64,000 nt of DNA, from positions 310,001 to 374,000 of the forward strand of contig NZ_JACIEN010000005.1 in the NCBI RefSeq assembly GCF_014196925.1, written 5' to 3'. This DNA is from Chelatococcus caeni. GTDB taxonomy: Bacteria; Pseudomonadota; Alphaproteobacteria; Rhizobiales; Beijerinckiaceae. This document shows positions 16,357 to 24,092 of this stretch, in pieces (the first letter of the stretch is position 1; every line of letters starts with the position of its first letter). The notes beneath the pieces were generated by a model. The model saw nothing but the letters and a program-made list of their open reading frames with translations. It was not told the origin of the DNA and searched no databases. Position numbers and translations under genes: made by a program.

Positions 16357-17283
16357 TCAGCGGCGGATCTTGAGGACTAAGAGGCCCTGCGGCCGCAGCA
16401 TCAGGATGCCGACGACGGCGAGCAGGGTGAGTACCTTGGCGGTCGAGCCGGACAGGAAGAACTCCATGGTCGACTGGGCCTGGGAGATGGTGAAGGCGGA
16501 GAAGATGGTGCCGACGAGGCTCTGGGCACCGCCGAAGACGACGACGAGGAAGGTGTCGACGATGTAGAGCTGGCCGGCCGTCGGCCCGGTCGAGCCGATC
16601 ATGGTGAAGGCCGAGCCGGCGACGCCGGCGATGCCGCAGCCGATGCCGAAGGTGAGGCGGTCGACCTTGTGGGTGTTGATGCCGACCGCGCCCGCCATCA
16701 CCCGGTTCTGCACCACCGCCCGCACCTGCTGCCCCCAGCGGGAGCGGAACATCATCAGGCCGACGACGAGGGTGATGACGAAGGTCAGGCTCATGACGAA
16801 GAGCCCGTTGATCTGCACCTCGATGACATCGGTCAGCGGCAGGGAGCCCATCATCCACGACGGCAGCTCGACGCCGACCTCGCGCGGGCCGAACACCGAG
16901 CGATAGACCTGCTGCAGGATCAGGCTGAGCCCCCAGGTGGCGAGCAGCGTGTCGAGCGGCCGCCGGTAGAGATGGCGGATGAGCGCCCATTCCACGGCGA
17001 TGCCGAGCCCGCCGGAGGCGAGGAAGGCGAGCCCCATGGCCACGAAGAAGTAGATGGGGAAGAGGGAGGGAAGGACGTTCTGGAAGAACTGCGAGGTGAA
17101 ATAGGTGACATAGGCCCCGAGGATCATGAACTCGCCGTGGGCCATGTTGATGACCCCCATCTGGCCGAAGATGATGGCAAGGCCGAGCGCCATCAGGACG
17201 AAGACGGAGAACAGGATGAGGCCGGCAAAGCCCTGCATGACGAAAATCGAGCCGAGCTCGCTCAGCGAGTAATCTGCGAACAT
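16357..17283 (-). CDS. urtB: Urea ABC transporter permease UrtB
   Basis: 308-residue LivH-type permease. The ATG at 17283 (MFADYSLSELGSIFVMQG) is preferred: the open frame extends further upstream, but through intergenic repeat sequence. It shows about eight membrane segments and the LivH/UrtB hallmarks ALGLAIIFGQMGVINMAHGEFMILGAYVTY and RAVVQNRVMAGAVGINTHKVDRLTFGIG. Forms the pore with UrtC. The 258-bp spacer from urtA contains two repeat units, so urtA and urtB-E may be expressed at different levels. Confidence 0.93.
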   Translation of the reverse strand: MFADYSLSELGSIFVMQGFAGLILFSVFVLMALGLAIIFGQMGVINMAHGEFMILGAYVTYFTSQFFQNVLPSLFPIYFFVAMGLAFLASGGLGIAVEWALIRHLYRRPLDTLLATWGLSLILQQVYRSVFGPREVGVELPSWMMGSLPLTDVIEVQINGLFVMSLTFVITLVVGLMMFRSRWGQQVRAVVQNRVMAGAVGINTHKVDRLTFGIGCGIAGVAGSAFTMIGSTGPTAGQLYIVDTFLVVVFGGAQSLVGTIFSAFTISQAQSTMEFFLSGSTAKVLTLLAVVGILMLRPQGLLVLKIRR

Positions 17284-17373
17284 CGACGTCTCCGGTGATT
17301 GGGCGACGGGTGGGGTAGGCGAGGGGCTGAGCCGAAGAAGGGCAGGACACGCGGGCGATCGGGCGGCCGGTGG

Positions 17374-17417
17374 CCCCTCTCCCCGCTTGCGGGGAAGGGG
17401 TGGGGTGAGGGGCAAGG
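17374..17417 (+). repeat. REP-like unit 1 in the urtA-urtB spacer
   Basis: GC-rich unit with the hairpin core CCCCTCTCCCCGCTTGCGGG followed by a G-rich tail ending in CAAGG. A homologous unit lies inverted at 17454-17497, so the two together form a BIME-like pair inside the urt operon, where they can fold into strong mRNA hairpins and limit read-through. Confidence 0.75.
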
Positions 17418-17453
17418 CCGTCTTCACAAGGCCAGCCCGTGCCAAGGGCGGTG

Positions 17454-17497
17454 CCCTTCCCCCTCACCCTGCCCTCTCCGCGCAGGCGGGGAGAGGG
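17454..17497 (-). repeat. REP-like unit 2, inverted partner
   Basis: Read on the minus strand it begins CCCTCTCCCCGCCTGCGCGG and ends GGGGGAAGG, closely matching unit 1 with several substitutions. It ends 44 bp before the urtA stop on the plus-strand coordinate, i.e. just after urtA in transcription. Confidence 0.75.
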
Positions 17498-17541
17498 TTC
17501 CACCGGCAACGCTCCAATCGCTGCCGTACCCGTGCTGCTCC

Positions 17542-18813
17542 TTACTGGTAGCCCTTCGGGAAGGGGTCGGGCTCCATCAGCTCGGCCGTCTCGTAGATCA
17601 CCTCGTACTGGCCGTCCGCCTTGGCGCGGCCGACGCGTGTCTTCGACCACAGGTGATGGTTGTCGTGGATGCGCACGTAGCCTTCCGGCGCGGCGGTGAA
17701 CTCGACGCCGGGCGAGGCGGCGGCCACCTTGTCGATGTCGAAGGAGCCGGCCTTCTCCACCGTCAGCTTCCACAGCCAGGGCCCGAGATAGGCGGCCTGC
17801 GTCACGTCGCCGATGACGGTCTTGTCGCCCCACATCTTCTTGAAATCGGAGACGAAGGACTTGTTGTTCGGGTTGTCGAGCGACTGGAAGTACTTCATGC
17901 AGGCATAGGCGCCGGCGATGTTCTCGCCGCCGATGCCGTCGATCTCGTCCTCGGTGACGGAGATCGTGACCAGCGTCTGCTTGGAGAGGTCGATGCCCGC
18001 CGCCTTGAGCTGCTTGTAGAAGGCGACGTTGGAGCCGCCGACGATGATGGCGTAGATGACGTCCGGCTTGGTCAGCTTGATCTTGTTGATGACGGAGTTG
18101 AACTGCGTGTGGCCGAGCGGGAAGTATTCCTCGCCCACCACCTTCGTCTTCAGCACGTTCTCGATGTGCTTGCGCGCGATCTTGTTGGAGGTGCGCGGCC
18201 AGATATAGTCGGAGCCGAGCAGGTAGAAGGTCTTGGCGCCCTTCTCCTTCGTCACCCAGTCGAGCCCGGCGATGATCTGCTGCGTCGCCTCCTGACCGGT
18301 GTAGATGACGTTCTTCGACTGCTCGAGCCCCTCGTAGAAGGTCGGGTAGTAGAGCATGCCGTTGTACTGCTCGAAGACCGGCAGCACCGCCTTGCGCGAG
18401 GCCGAGGTCCAGCAGCCGAAGACGGCGGCGCACTTGTCGTTGACGAGGAGCTTCTTGGCCTTCTCGGCGAAGGTCGGCCAGTCGCTCGCGCCGTCCTCCT
18501 GGATGAACTTGATCTTGCGGCCGAGGACGCCGCCCTCGGCGTTGATCTGGTCGATGGCGAGCTTCTCGGCCTGCACGGAGCCGGTCTCGCTGATGGCCAT
18601 CGTGCCGGTGACGGAATGCAGGATACCGACGGTGACGCTGTCGTCGCTCACGGCAAGGCCCGTGGTGTTGACGGCGGCGGTTGCCGGCGCCGCGCCCCAG
18701 GCCACCCGCGGCAGGACGGCCGCGGCGGGCAGGGCCGCCATGCCGAGAAGCAGCTTGCGGCGCAGCGCCGAGGGAAGGGCGGGCATTTCGGTCGGTGGCG
18801 GTTTATGCGACAT
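17542..18813 (-). CDS. urtA: Urea ABC transporter substrate-binding protein UrtA
   Basis: 423-residue periplasmic binding protein, first gene of urtABCDE-fmdAB. The N-terminus has paired arginines and a hydrophobic core (LRRKLLLGMAALPAAAVLP ... AWG-A), a Tat-like or Sec export signal. The mature part begins VTVGILHSVTGTMAISE and contains the UrtA-type segments LAIDQINAEGGVLGRKI, FVSDFKKMWG and the terminal TAELMEPDPFPKG. It binds urea or short-chain amides in characterised homologues. The 338-bp region upstream is shared with a divergent sensor-kinase gene. Confidence 0.94.
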   Translation of the reverse strand: MSHKPPPTEMPALPSALRRKLLLGMAALPAAAVLPRVAWGAAPATAAVNTTGLAVSDDSVTVGILHSVTGTMAISETGSVQAEKLAIDQINAEGGVLGRKIKFIQEDGASDWPTFAEKAKKLLVNDKCAAVFGCWTSASRKAVLPVFEQYNGMLYYPTFYEGLEQSKNVIYTGQEATQQIIAGLDWVTKEKGAKTFYLLGSDYIWPRTSNKIARKHIENVLKTKVVGEEYFPLGHTQFNSVINKIKLTKPDVIYAIIVGGSNVAFYKQLKAAGIDLSKQTLVTISVTEDEIDGIGGENIAGAYACMKYFQSLDNPNNKSFVSDFKKMWGDKTVIGDVTQAAYLGPWLWKLTVEKAGSFDIDKVAAASPGVEFTAAPEGYVRIHDNHHLWSKTRVGRAKADGQYEVIYETAELMEPDPFPKGYQ

Positions 18814-19151
18814 GGCTGCCTCGCAATTGATCGTGGAAGCGGCATGGCGGCGGCGCTGCGCGCCGGCCGGTCAGGCGGGGATTCCCTGGCGGGAGGAGGG
18901 CCGTTTCGCCCTCGTGGCCTTCACGGTCGAGGGCTTTGTGCGATGCAGCAATACGTAGAATGACGTATGGGCGGGCACCGCGCCCGGCCGCATCATCGCC
19001 GCTCACGAGGAGCGCAATGTCCGCAGAGACGCCGCCGGCGAGGGCTGAAGGGGAGCGCGCGAGGCCGTCCCGCGCATCCGGCACGATTGCTGCTTGTCGT
19101 GGCCGGACAGCACGGGGGCGGTGCCCGCCGCCCGCGCCGTAAGGGCCGGCC
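18814..19151. promoter_or_regulatory. Divergent promoter region between urtA and the hybrid kinase
   Basis: 338 bp without a gene. It must drive urtA to the left and the kinase to the right. The most striking element is the symmetrical site at 18951-18968, annotated separately. No repeat or second obvious gene is present. Confidence 0.6.
18951..18968. promoter_or_regulatory. Inverted repeat ATACGT-N6-ACGTAT, candidate response-regulator site
   Basis: The sequence ATACGTAGAATGACGTAT has perfect 6-bp arms and a 6-bp spacer, a geometry suited to a dimeric LuxR/NarL-type regulator. It lies 138 bp upstream of the urtA start and about 184 bp upstream of the kinase start. The LuxR-type regulator at 22547 is the natural candidate binder. 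Binding is inferred only. Confidence 0.5.
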
Positions 19152-22100
19152 ATGGCAGAAGCTCGGAAGATCGATCGCGTCCGCCGCCAGTACAACCAAT
19201 GGGTGGCGAACCAGACGCTCGAGGATTATGCGCTGCGCTTCACCGCCATGGGCGCGCGCAAATGGTCGCCCGCGCGCGTCGCCAACACGGCGATCGGCGC
19301 CATCTCCTTCCTCGCGCTCGAGGCCATCGGCGGCGCCATCACGCTGAGCTACGGCGTCTCCAATGCGGTGGCGGCCATCCTCGCCGTCGGTGCCATCCTC
19401 TTCGCCACCGGCCTGCCGATCAGCTACTACGCCGCCAAATACGGCGTCGACATCGATCTCCTCACGCGTGGGGCGGGGTTCGGCTACATCGGCTCGACCA
19501 TCACCTCGCTGATCTACGCCTCCTTCACCTTCATCTTCTTCGCGCTCGAAGCGGCCATCATGGCGGTGGCGCTGGAATTGTGCTTCGGCGTCCCGCAGGC
19601 GCTCGGCTATGTGGTGAGCGCGCTCGTCGTCATCCCGCTCGTCACCCACGGCATCACCTTCATCAGCCGCTTCCAGCTGTGGACGCAGCCGGTCTGGATC
19701 GCGCTCAACCTCCTGCCCTTCGTGGTCATCGCCGCCACCAGCGCCTCTTCCTTCGACGGCTGGCTCGCCTTCCCCGGCCGGCAGGGAACGCCCGAGGGCA
19801 CCTTCGACCTGCTGCTCTTCGGCGCCGCCGCGGCGGTGACCTTCTCGCTCATCGCGCAGATCGGCGAACAGGTGGACTTTCTGCGCTTCCTGCCGCGCCA
19901 GCGGGCGGGACGGCGCCTGAGCTGGTGGCTCGCGCTCGTCAGCGCCGGGCCGGGCTGGGCCGTGCTCGGCGTCGCCAAGCTCATCGCGGGTTCCTTCCTC
20001 GCCTATTTCGCGCTGGTGCAGGGGGTGCCGATCGACAACGCGGCCGAGCCGGCGCAGATGTATCTTGCCGCCTTCCGCCATGCCGTCGGCACGCCCGAGG
20101 TGGCGCTCGCCCTGACCGGGCTGTTCGTCGTCGTGGCGCAGCTGAAGATCAACGTGACCAATGCCTATGCCGGCTCCATCGCGTGGTCGAACTTCTTCTC
20201 GCGGCTCACCCACAGCCATCCCGGCCGGGTCGTGTGGCTCGTCTTCAACGTGCTCGTCGCGCTCTTGCTCATGGAACTCGGCATCTACAAGGCGCTGGAG
20301 CGGATCCTCGCGCTCTATTCCAACGTCGCCATCGCCTGGCTCGGCGCGCTCGTCGCCGACCTCGTCGTCAACAAACCGCTCGGCCTCAGCCCGCCGCACA
20401 TCGAGTTCAAGCGCGCCCATCTCTACGACGTCAACCCGGTCGGCGTCGGCGCCATGCTGCTGGCGACGCTCGCCTCCATCGTCGCCTCGACCGGGGCCGC
20501 CGGCGAGACGGCCCAGGCGCTCACCCCGTTCGTCACCCTCGCCGTCGCCTTCATCGCCGCCCCGGCCATCGCCTGGGCGACGGGCGGGCGCTACTACCTG
20601 GCGCGCGAGGCGCAGCACGACTGGAAGGGCGCCACCGCCATCCGCTGCTGCATCTGCGAGCACGCCTTCGAGGCCGAGGACATGGCGCGCTGCCCGGCCT
20701 ATTCGGGGCCGATCTGCTCGCTGTGCTGCTCGCTTGATGCGCGCTGCCACGACCTGTGCAAGACCGGCGCGCGCCTTCCCGACCAGATCCTTGCCGGCCT
20801 CACGCGGGCCTTGCCCATGCGCATCGTGGCGCGGCTCAACTCGCGCCTCGGCCATTTCCTCGGCGTCTTCCTCGTCTCGTGCGTCCTGCTCGCGGTCGTC
20901 CTGGCGCTCGTCTATTTCCAGTCGCGCCTCGACTACATGGAGGAGCGCGCGATCATCGGCGCGATCCTGTGGAAGGTCTTCGCCATCCTCATCATCATCG
21001 TCGGCGTCACCGCCTGGCTCTTCGTGCTCGCCGCCGAGAGCCGGCGCGCCGCGCAGAAGGAGGCCGAGCGCCAGACGGAGCTGCTGATGCGCGAGATCGA
21101 GGCGCATGAGCGCACCGACGCCGAGTTGCAGCGCGCCAAGGAGGCGGCGGAGGCGGCCAATCTCGCCAAGAGCCGCTATGTCGTCGGGCTGAGCCACGAA
21201 TTGCGCACGCCGCTCAACGCCATCTCCGGCTATGCCCAGCTCATCGAGCAGGACATGGACCTGAGCCCGCGCCGGCGCGGGCAGGTCGGCGTCATCCGGC
21301 GCAGCACCGAGCATCTCTCCGGCCTCATCGACGGGCTGCTCGACATCTCCAAGATCGAGGCCGGGCGCCTGCACCTCGAGCGCGAGGAGGTGCGCCTGCG
21401 GGAATTCCTCGACCAGCTCGTCGGCATGGTGCGGCTGCAGGCGCGCGCGAAGGGCATCGATTTCATCTTCGACTGCCCGGCCAACCTGCCCGAGGCGGTC
21501 TATACGGACGAGAAGCGGCTGCGGCAGATCCTGATCAACCTCGTCTCCAACGCCATCAAGTTCACCGAGCGCGGCCATGTCCGCCTGCGCGTGCACTACC
21601 GAAGCCCGGTGGCCGAGTTCGAGATCGAGGATACCGGCGTCGGCATCCGCCCCGAGGACATCGAGCGCATCTTCGAGCCCTTTGCGCGCGGCGCCCTGCC
21701 GCCGTCGAGCGCCGTGGCCGGCACAGGGCTCGGGCTCACCATCTCCAAGCTGCTCGCCGGCATCATGGGCGGGGCGATTACCGTCACGAGCGAGGTCGGC
21801 CGCGGCTCGACCTTCCGCGTCAAGCTGGTCCTGTCCGAGGTGTCGCAGCCGTCCTCGCGGCCGGCCGACGAGGAGCGCATCCGCGGCTACCGCGGCCCGC
21901 GCCTCACCGTCCTCGTCATCGACGACGACCCACCCCACCGCGACCTCGTCCATGAGATCCTGGCACCCCTCGGCTTCATCGTCCTGCAGGCGCCGGACGG
22001 GACGGCGGGCCTCGATCTCGCCGACCTGTGCCGGCCCGACGTCGTCCTCCTCGACATCGCCATGCCCGGCGGGCCGGACGGCTGGCAGGTGGCGCAGCAG

Positions 22101-22550
22101 CTGCGCGAGCGGGGCCTGACCGGGACGCGCATCATCATGATCTCGGCCAACGCGCTCGAGGCAAAGGCGGAGCGCTCGTTCTCGGCCGTGGTCGACGACG
22201 TGATGATGAAGCCGACCGACATCCGCCGGCTGCTCGACAAGATCCGCCGGCTGACCGGCATCGAATGGATCGAGGACGGAGAGGACAGCGCGCCGGAGCG
22301 GGATGAGGGCGCGGAGCCTCCGGTTCCGGCTCTGCCGGCCGATGTGGCCGGCGAGCTCGGCAGGCTGGCGCGCATCGGCCATGCGCGCGCTCTGCGCGAC
22401 CTGCTCGGGAGGCTGGCCGCGGCGCATCCCGTCCATGCCCGGCTCGCGGCGCGGCTCACGCTGTTCGTCGACCGGTACGACTTTGATGGCCTCAGCGCTG
22501 CGCTCGCAGGCGCAGGCGGGCCTCTCAAGCGGGAGCGGCAGGAGACATGA
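19152..22550 (+). CDS. Hybrid sensor kinase fused to an NCS1-permease-like domain
   Basis: 1132 residues. Residues 1-490 form a polytopic domain with about 12 hydrophobic segments resembling NCS1 (cytosine/allantoin/hydantoin) permeases, e.g. AIGAISFLALEAIGGAITLSYG and QLKINVTNAYAGSIAWSNFF. Residues about 498-536 contain nine cysteines (RCCICEHAF ... CSLCCSL ... CHDLC), probably metal binding. Two more membrane helices (about 565-620) and a coiled coil lead to the kinase core, with His681 in LSHELRTPLNAI, N-box LINLVSNAIKFTE and G-box GLGLTISKLL. The receiver follows, with Asp near 968 (VVLLDIAMPGG), and a short helical tail. ATG 19152 follows AAGGG. The gene is divergent from urtABCDE-fmdAB and overlaps its LuxR-type regulator by ATGA, so it probably senses, or senses transport of, a urea/amide/pyrimidine-type nitrogen source. 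Confidence 0.9.
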   Translation: MAEARKIDRVRRQYNQWVANQTLEDYALRFTAMGARKWSPARVANTAIGAISFLALEAIGGAITLSYGVSNAVAAILAVGAILFATGLPISYYAAKYGVDIDLLTRGAGFGYIGSTITSLIYASFTFIFFALEAAIMAVALELCFGVPQALGYVVSALVVIPLVTHGITFISRFQLWTQPVWIALNLLPFVVIAATSASSFDGWLAFPGRQGTPEGTFDLLLFGAAAAVTFSLIAQIGEQVDFLRFLPRQRAGRRLSWWLALVSAGPGWAVLGVAKLIAGSFLAYFALVQGVPIDNAAEPAQMYLAAFRHAVGTPEVALALTGLFVVVAQLKINVTNAYAGSIAWSNFFSRLTHSHPGRVVWLVFNVLVALLLMELGIYKALERILALYSNVAIAWLGALVADLVVNKPLGLSPPHIEFKRAHLYDVNPVGVGAMLLATLASIVASTGAAGETAQALTPFVTLAVAFIAAPAIAWATGGRYYLAREAQHDWKGATAIRCCICEHAFEAEDMARCPAYSGPICSLCCSLDARCHDLCKTGARLPDQILAGLTRALPMRIVARLNSRLGHFLGVFLVSCVLLAVVLALVYFQSRLDYMEERAIIGAILWKVFAILIIIVGVTAWLFVLAAESRRAAQKEAERQTELLMREIEAHERTDAELQRAKEAAEAANLAKSRYVVGLSHELRTPLNAISGYAQLIEQDMDLSPRRRGQVGVIRRSTEHLSGLIDGLLDISKIEAGRLHLEREEVRLREFLDQLVGMVRLQARAKGIDFIFDCPANLPEAVYTDEKRLRQILINLVSNAIKFTERGHVRLRVHYRSPVAEFEIEDTGVGIRPEDIERIFEPFARGALPPSSAVAGTGLGLTISKLLAGIMGGAITVTSEVGRGSTFRVKLVLSEVSQPSSRPADEERIRGYRGPRLTVLVIDDDPPHRDLVHEILAPLGFIVLQAPDGTAGLDLADLCRPDVVLLDIAMPGGPDGWQVAQQLRERGLTGTRIIMISANALEAKAERSFSAVVDDVMMKPTDIRRLLDKIRRLTGIEWIEDGEDSAPERDEGAEPPVPALPADVAGELGRLARIGHARALRDLLGRLAAAHPVHARLAARLTLFVDRYDFDGLSAALAGAGGPLKRERQET

Positions 22551-23455
22551 CGCGGGATGAAGGCCGCCGGGACGTGGTGCTCGTCGTCGATGATGCGCCG
22601 GAGAGCCTCGCCATGCTGGACGATCTCCTCAGCGAGGCCGGCTTCACGGCGCTCGTCGCCGTCAGCGGCGCCGCGGCGCTGTCGCTGGTCAAGGAGATCA
22701 CCCCCGATCTCATCCTGCTCGATGCCGTCATGCCGGGCATGGACGGTTTCGAGACCTGCCGCGCCCTGAAGCGCGAGAGCCGCGCCGCCCATGTCCCCGT
22801 CATCTTCATGACCGGGCTGACCGAGACCGAGCATATCGTGGCCGGCTTTTCGGCCGGCGGCGTCGACTATGTGACGAAGCCGGTCCGGCGGGAGGAGCTC
22901 CTGGCCCGCATGCGCACCCATCTCGGCAACGCCCGGATCGCGTCGAGCGCCCGCGCCGCCCTCGATGCGAGCGGCCGCTTTCTCCTCGCCGTCGATGGAG
23001 CGGGCGATATCCTGTGGTCGACGCCGCAGGCCCGCCGCCTGCTGGAGGAGGCCCTCGGGGAGCCCGTCCTGCCGGCGGAGATCCGCGCCTGGCTGACGGC
23101 AACGCGGCGTGCCGACGGCCCGGCAACGATGGAGATCGCGCTGCCGGGCCGGCCCGAATGCCGCCTGTCCGTCGTCCGCGCCGGGGAGGGCAGCGAGACG
23201 CTCCTGAGGCTGAGCATGACCGAGGCCGCTTCGGCCGATGCGCTGCTGCGGCAGCGGTTCGCCCTGACGGCGCGGGAGGCGGAGGTGCTGCTGTGGGTGG
23301 CGCGCGGCAAGTCGAGCCGCGACGTTGGCGCCATCCTCGGCCTCAGCCCCCGCACCGTCGACAAGCACCTCGAGCAGATCTACGCCAAGCTCGGCGTCGA
23401 GAACCGCGCCTCGGCCGCGGCGGTGGCCGTCACCACCCTGAACGCGGCGTCGTAG
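22547..23455 (+). CDS. LuxR/NarL-family response regulator
   Basis: 302 residues: receiver with VVDDAPES and Asp59 (LILLDAVMPGMDG), conserved Lys in YVTKPVRREE; a middle segment (about 140-225) of unassigned, PAS-like character; and a C-terminal LuxR helix-turn-helix (LTAREAEVLLWVARGKSSR, LSPRTVDKHLEQIYAKLGV). Longer than the usual 210-residue NarL type because of the middle segment. ATGA overlap with the hybrid kinase makes it the cognate output protein. Likely target: the divergent promoter region at 18814-19151. Confidence 0.92.
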   Translation: MTRDEGRRDVVLVVDDAPESLAMLDDLLSEAGFTALVAVSGAAALSLVKEITPDLILLDAVMPGMDGFETCRALKRESRAAHVPVIFMTGLTETEHIVAGFSAGGVDYVTKPVRREELLARMRTHLGNARIASSARAALDASGRFLLAVDGAGDILWSTPQARRLLEEALGEPVLPAEIRAWLTATRRADGPATMEIALPGRPECRLSVVRAGEGSETLLRLSMTEAASADALLRQRFALTAREAEVLLWVARGKSSRDVGAILGLSPRTVDKHLEQIYAKLGVENRASAAAVAVTTLNAAS

Positions 23456-23458
23456 CGG

Positions 23459-23495
23459 CGGGGCGCCTCTCCGTCACGGACGAAGAGGCGCCCCG
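23459..23495. terminator. Bidirectional hairpin between converging genes
   Basis: Perfect 12-bp arms (CGGGGCGCCTCT and complement) with a 13-base loop fill the 45-bp gap between the response regulator and ohr stops. Strong stem, no T-run; its placement between convergent genes supports a two-way terminator. Confidence 0.7.
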
Positions 23496-23500
23496 GAACC

Positions 23501-23929
23501 TCAGACGACGGTGAGCCGCACGTCGACGTTGTTGCGGGTGGCGTTGGAATAGGGGCAGACCTCGTGCGCCTTGGCGACGAGCGCCTCGGCTGCGGCGCGC
23601 TCGACGCCGGGCAGCGAGACCTCGAGCGCGATGTCGAGGCCGAAGCCGCCTGCCGAGCGGGGCCCGATGCCGACCGTCGCCGTGACGGTGGCGTCGGCGG
23701 GGACCTTGGTGCCGCCGCCCTGGGAGGCGACGAACTTCATGGCCCCGAGGAAGCAGGCGGCATAGCCGGTGGCGAAGAGCTGCTCGGGATTGACGCCGTC
23801 GCCGCCGGCCCCGCCCAGCTCCTTCGGCGTGGTCAGCTTGACGTCGACGGCGCCGTCGAGCGTCGCCGAACGGCCGTCGCGGCCGCCGGTGGCGCGGGCG
23901 GAGGTGCGGTAGAGAACATTCACGGACAT
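23501..23929 (-). CDS. ohr: Ohr-type organic hydroperoxide resistance protein (OsmC/Ohr family)
   Basis: 142-residue thiol peroxidase of the Ohr subfamily, which reduces organic hydroperoxides in the cytoplasm using two active-site cysteines: Cys59 in [10 protein letters not shown] and Cys125 in [13 protein letters not shown] 23929 ([16 protein letters not shown]) is behind AGAAGGAAAC. Length and both motifs match the family. A palindromic operator and TTGACA box lie upstream, but no ohrR-like repressor gene is next to it; the regulator must be encoded elsewhere. Confidence 0.93.
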   Translation of the reverse strand: MSVNVLYRTSARATGGRDGRSATLDGAVDVKLTTPKELGGAGGDGVNPEQLFATGYAACFLGAMKFVASQGGGTKVPADATVTATVGIGPRSAGGFGLDIALEVSLPGVERAAAEALVAKAHEVCPYSNATRNNVDVRLTVV

Positions 23930-23980
23930 GGCAGTTTCCTTCTCGGAGGCGGCGCTCGGGGCGTCACAATCAGTCAATAA

Positions 23981-24007
23981 TCGCACGCGATCAGATCGCG
24001 TGCGATA
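23981..24007 (-). promoter_or_regulatory. Palindromic operator of ohr (13-bp arms)
   Basis: Perfect inverted repeat with arms ATCGCACGCGATC and its complement around a single base, 52-78 bp upstream of the ohr start. Size and symmetry suit a MarR/OhrR dimer or similar repressor. The sequence differs from the AT-rich OhrR consensus of some species, so the regulator is inferred. Confidence 0.7.
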
Positions 24008-24031
24008 TAAATGATGTAGTAGGATCGTGTT

Positions 24032-24037
24032 GTCAAG
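24032..24037 (-). promoter_or_regulatory. Putative -35 box of the ohr promoter
   Basis: On the minus strand TTGACA occurs here, followed about 19-20 bases later by TTTATAT-like sequence that abuts the palindromic operator. Occupancy of the operator would therefore block the -10 region. Spacing is slightly long, so the exact hexamers are tentative. Confidence 0.5.
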
Positions 24038-24092
24038 CGGCGGCAATGCACGCGGGCGCGGGGAGCGGGAGCAGCCGTGCGAGACGCCCGCT

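Noticed and set aside
17284-17541. Possible CRISPR or tandem array in the urtA-urtB spacer
   Set aside because: Only two units are present and they are inverted relative to each other with diverged sequence, which is the pattern of REP/BIME elements rather than CRISPR.
18993-22436. Long open frame (over 1100 codons) on the minus strand
   Set aside because: Antisense to the permease-kinase fusion, whose frame has clear transmembrane, kinase and receiver motifs. The opposite frame is rich in Asp, Arg, Glu and Gly without any recognisable fold.
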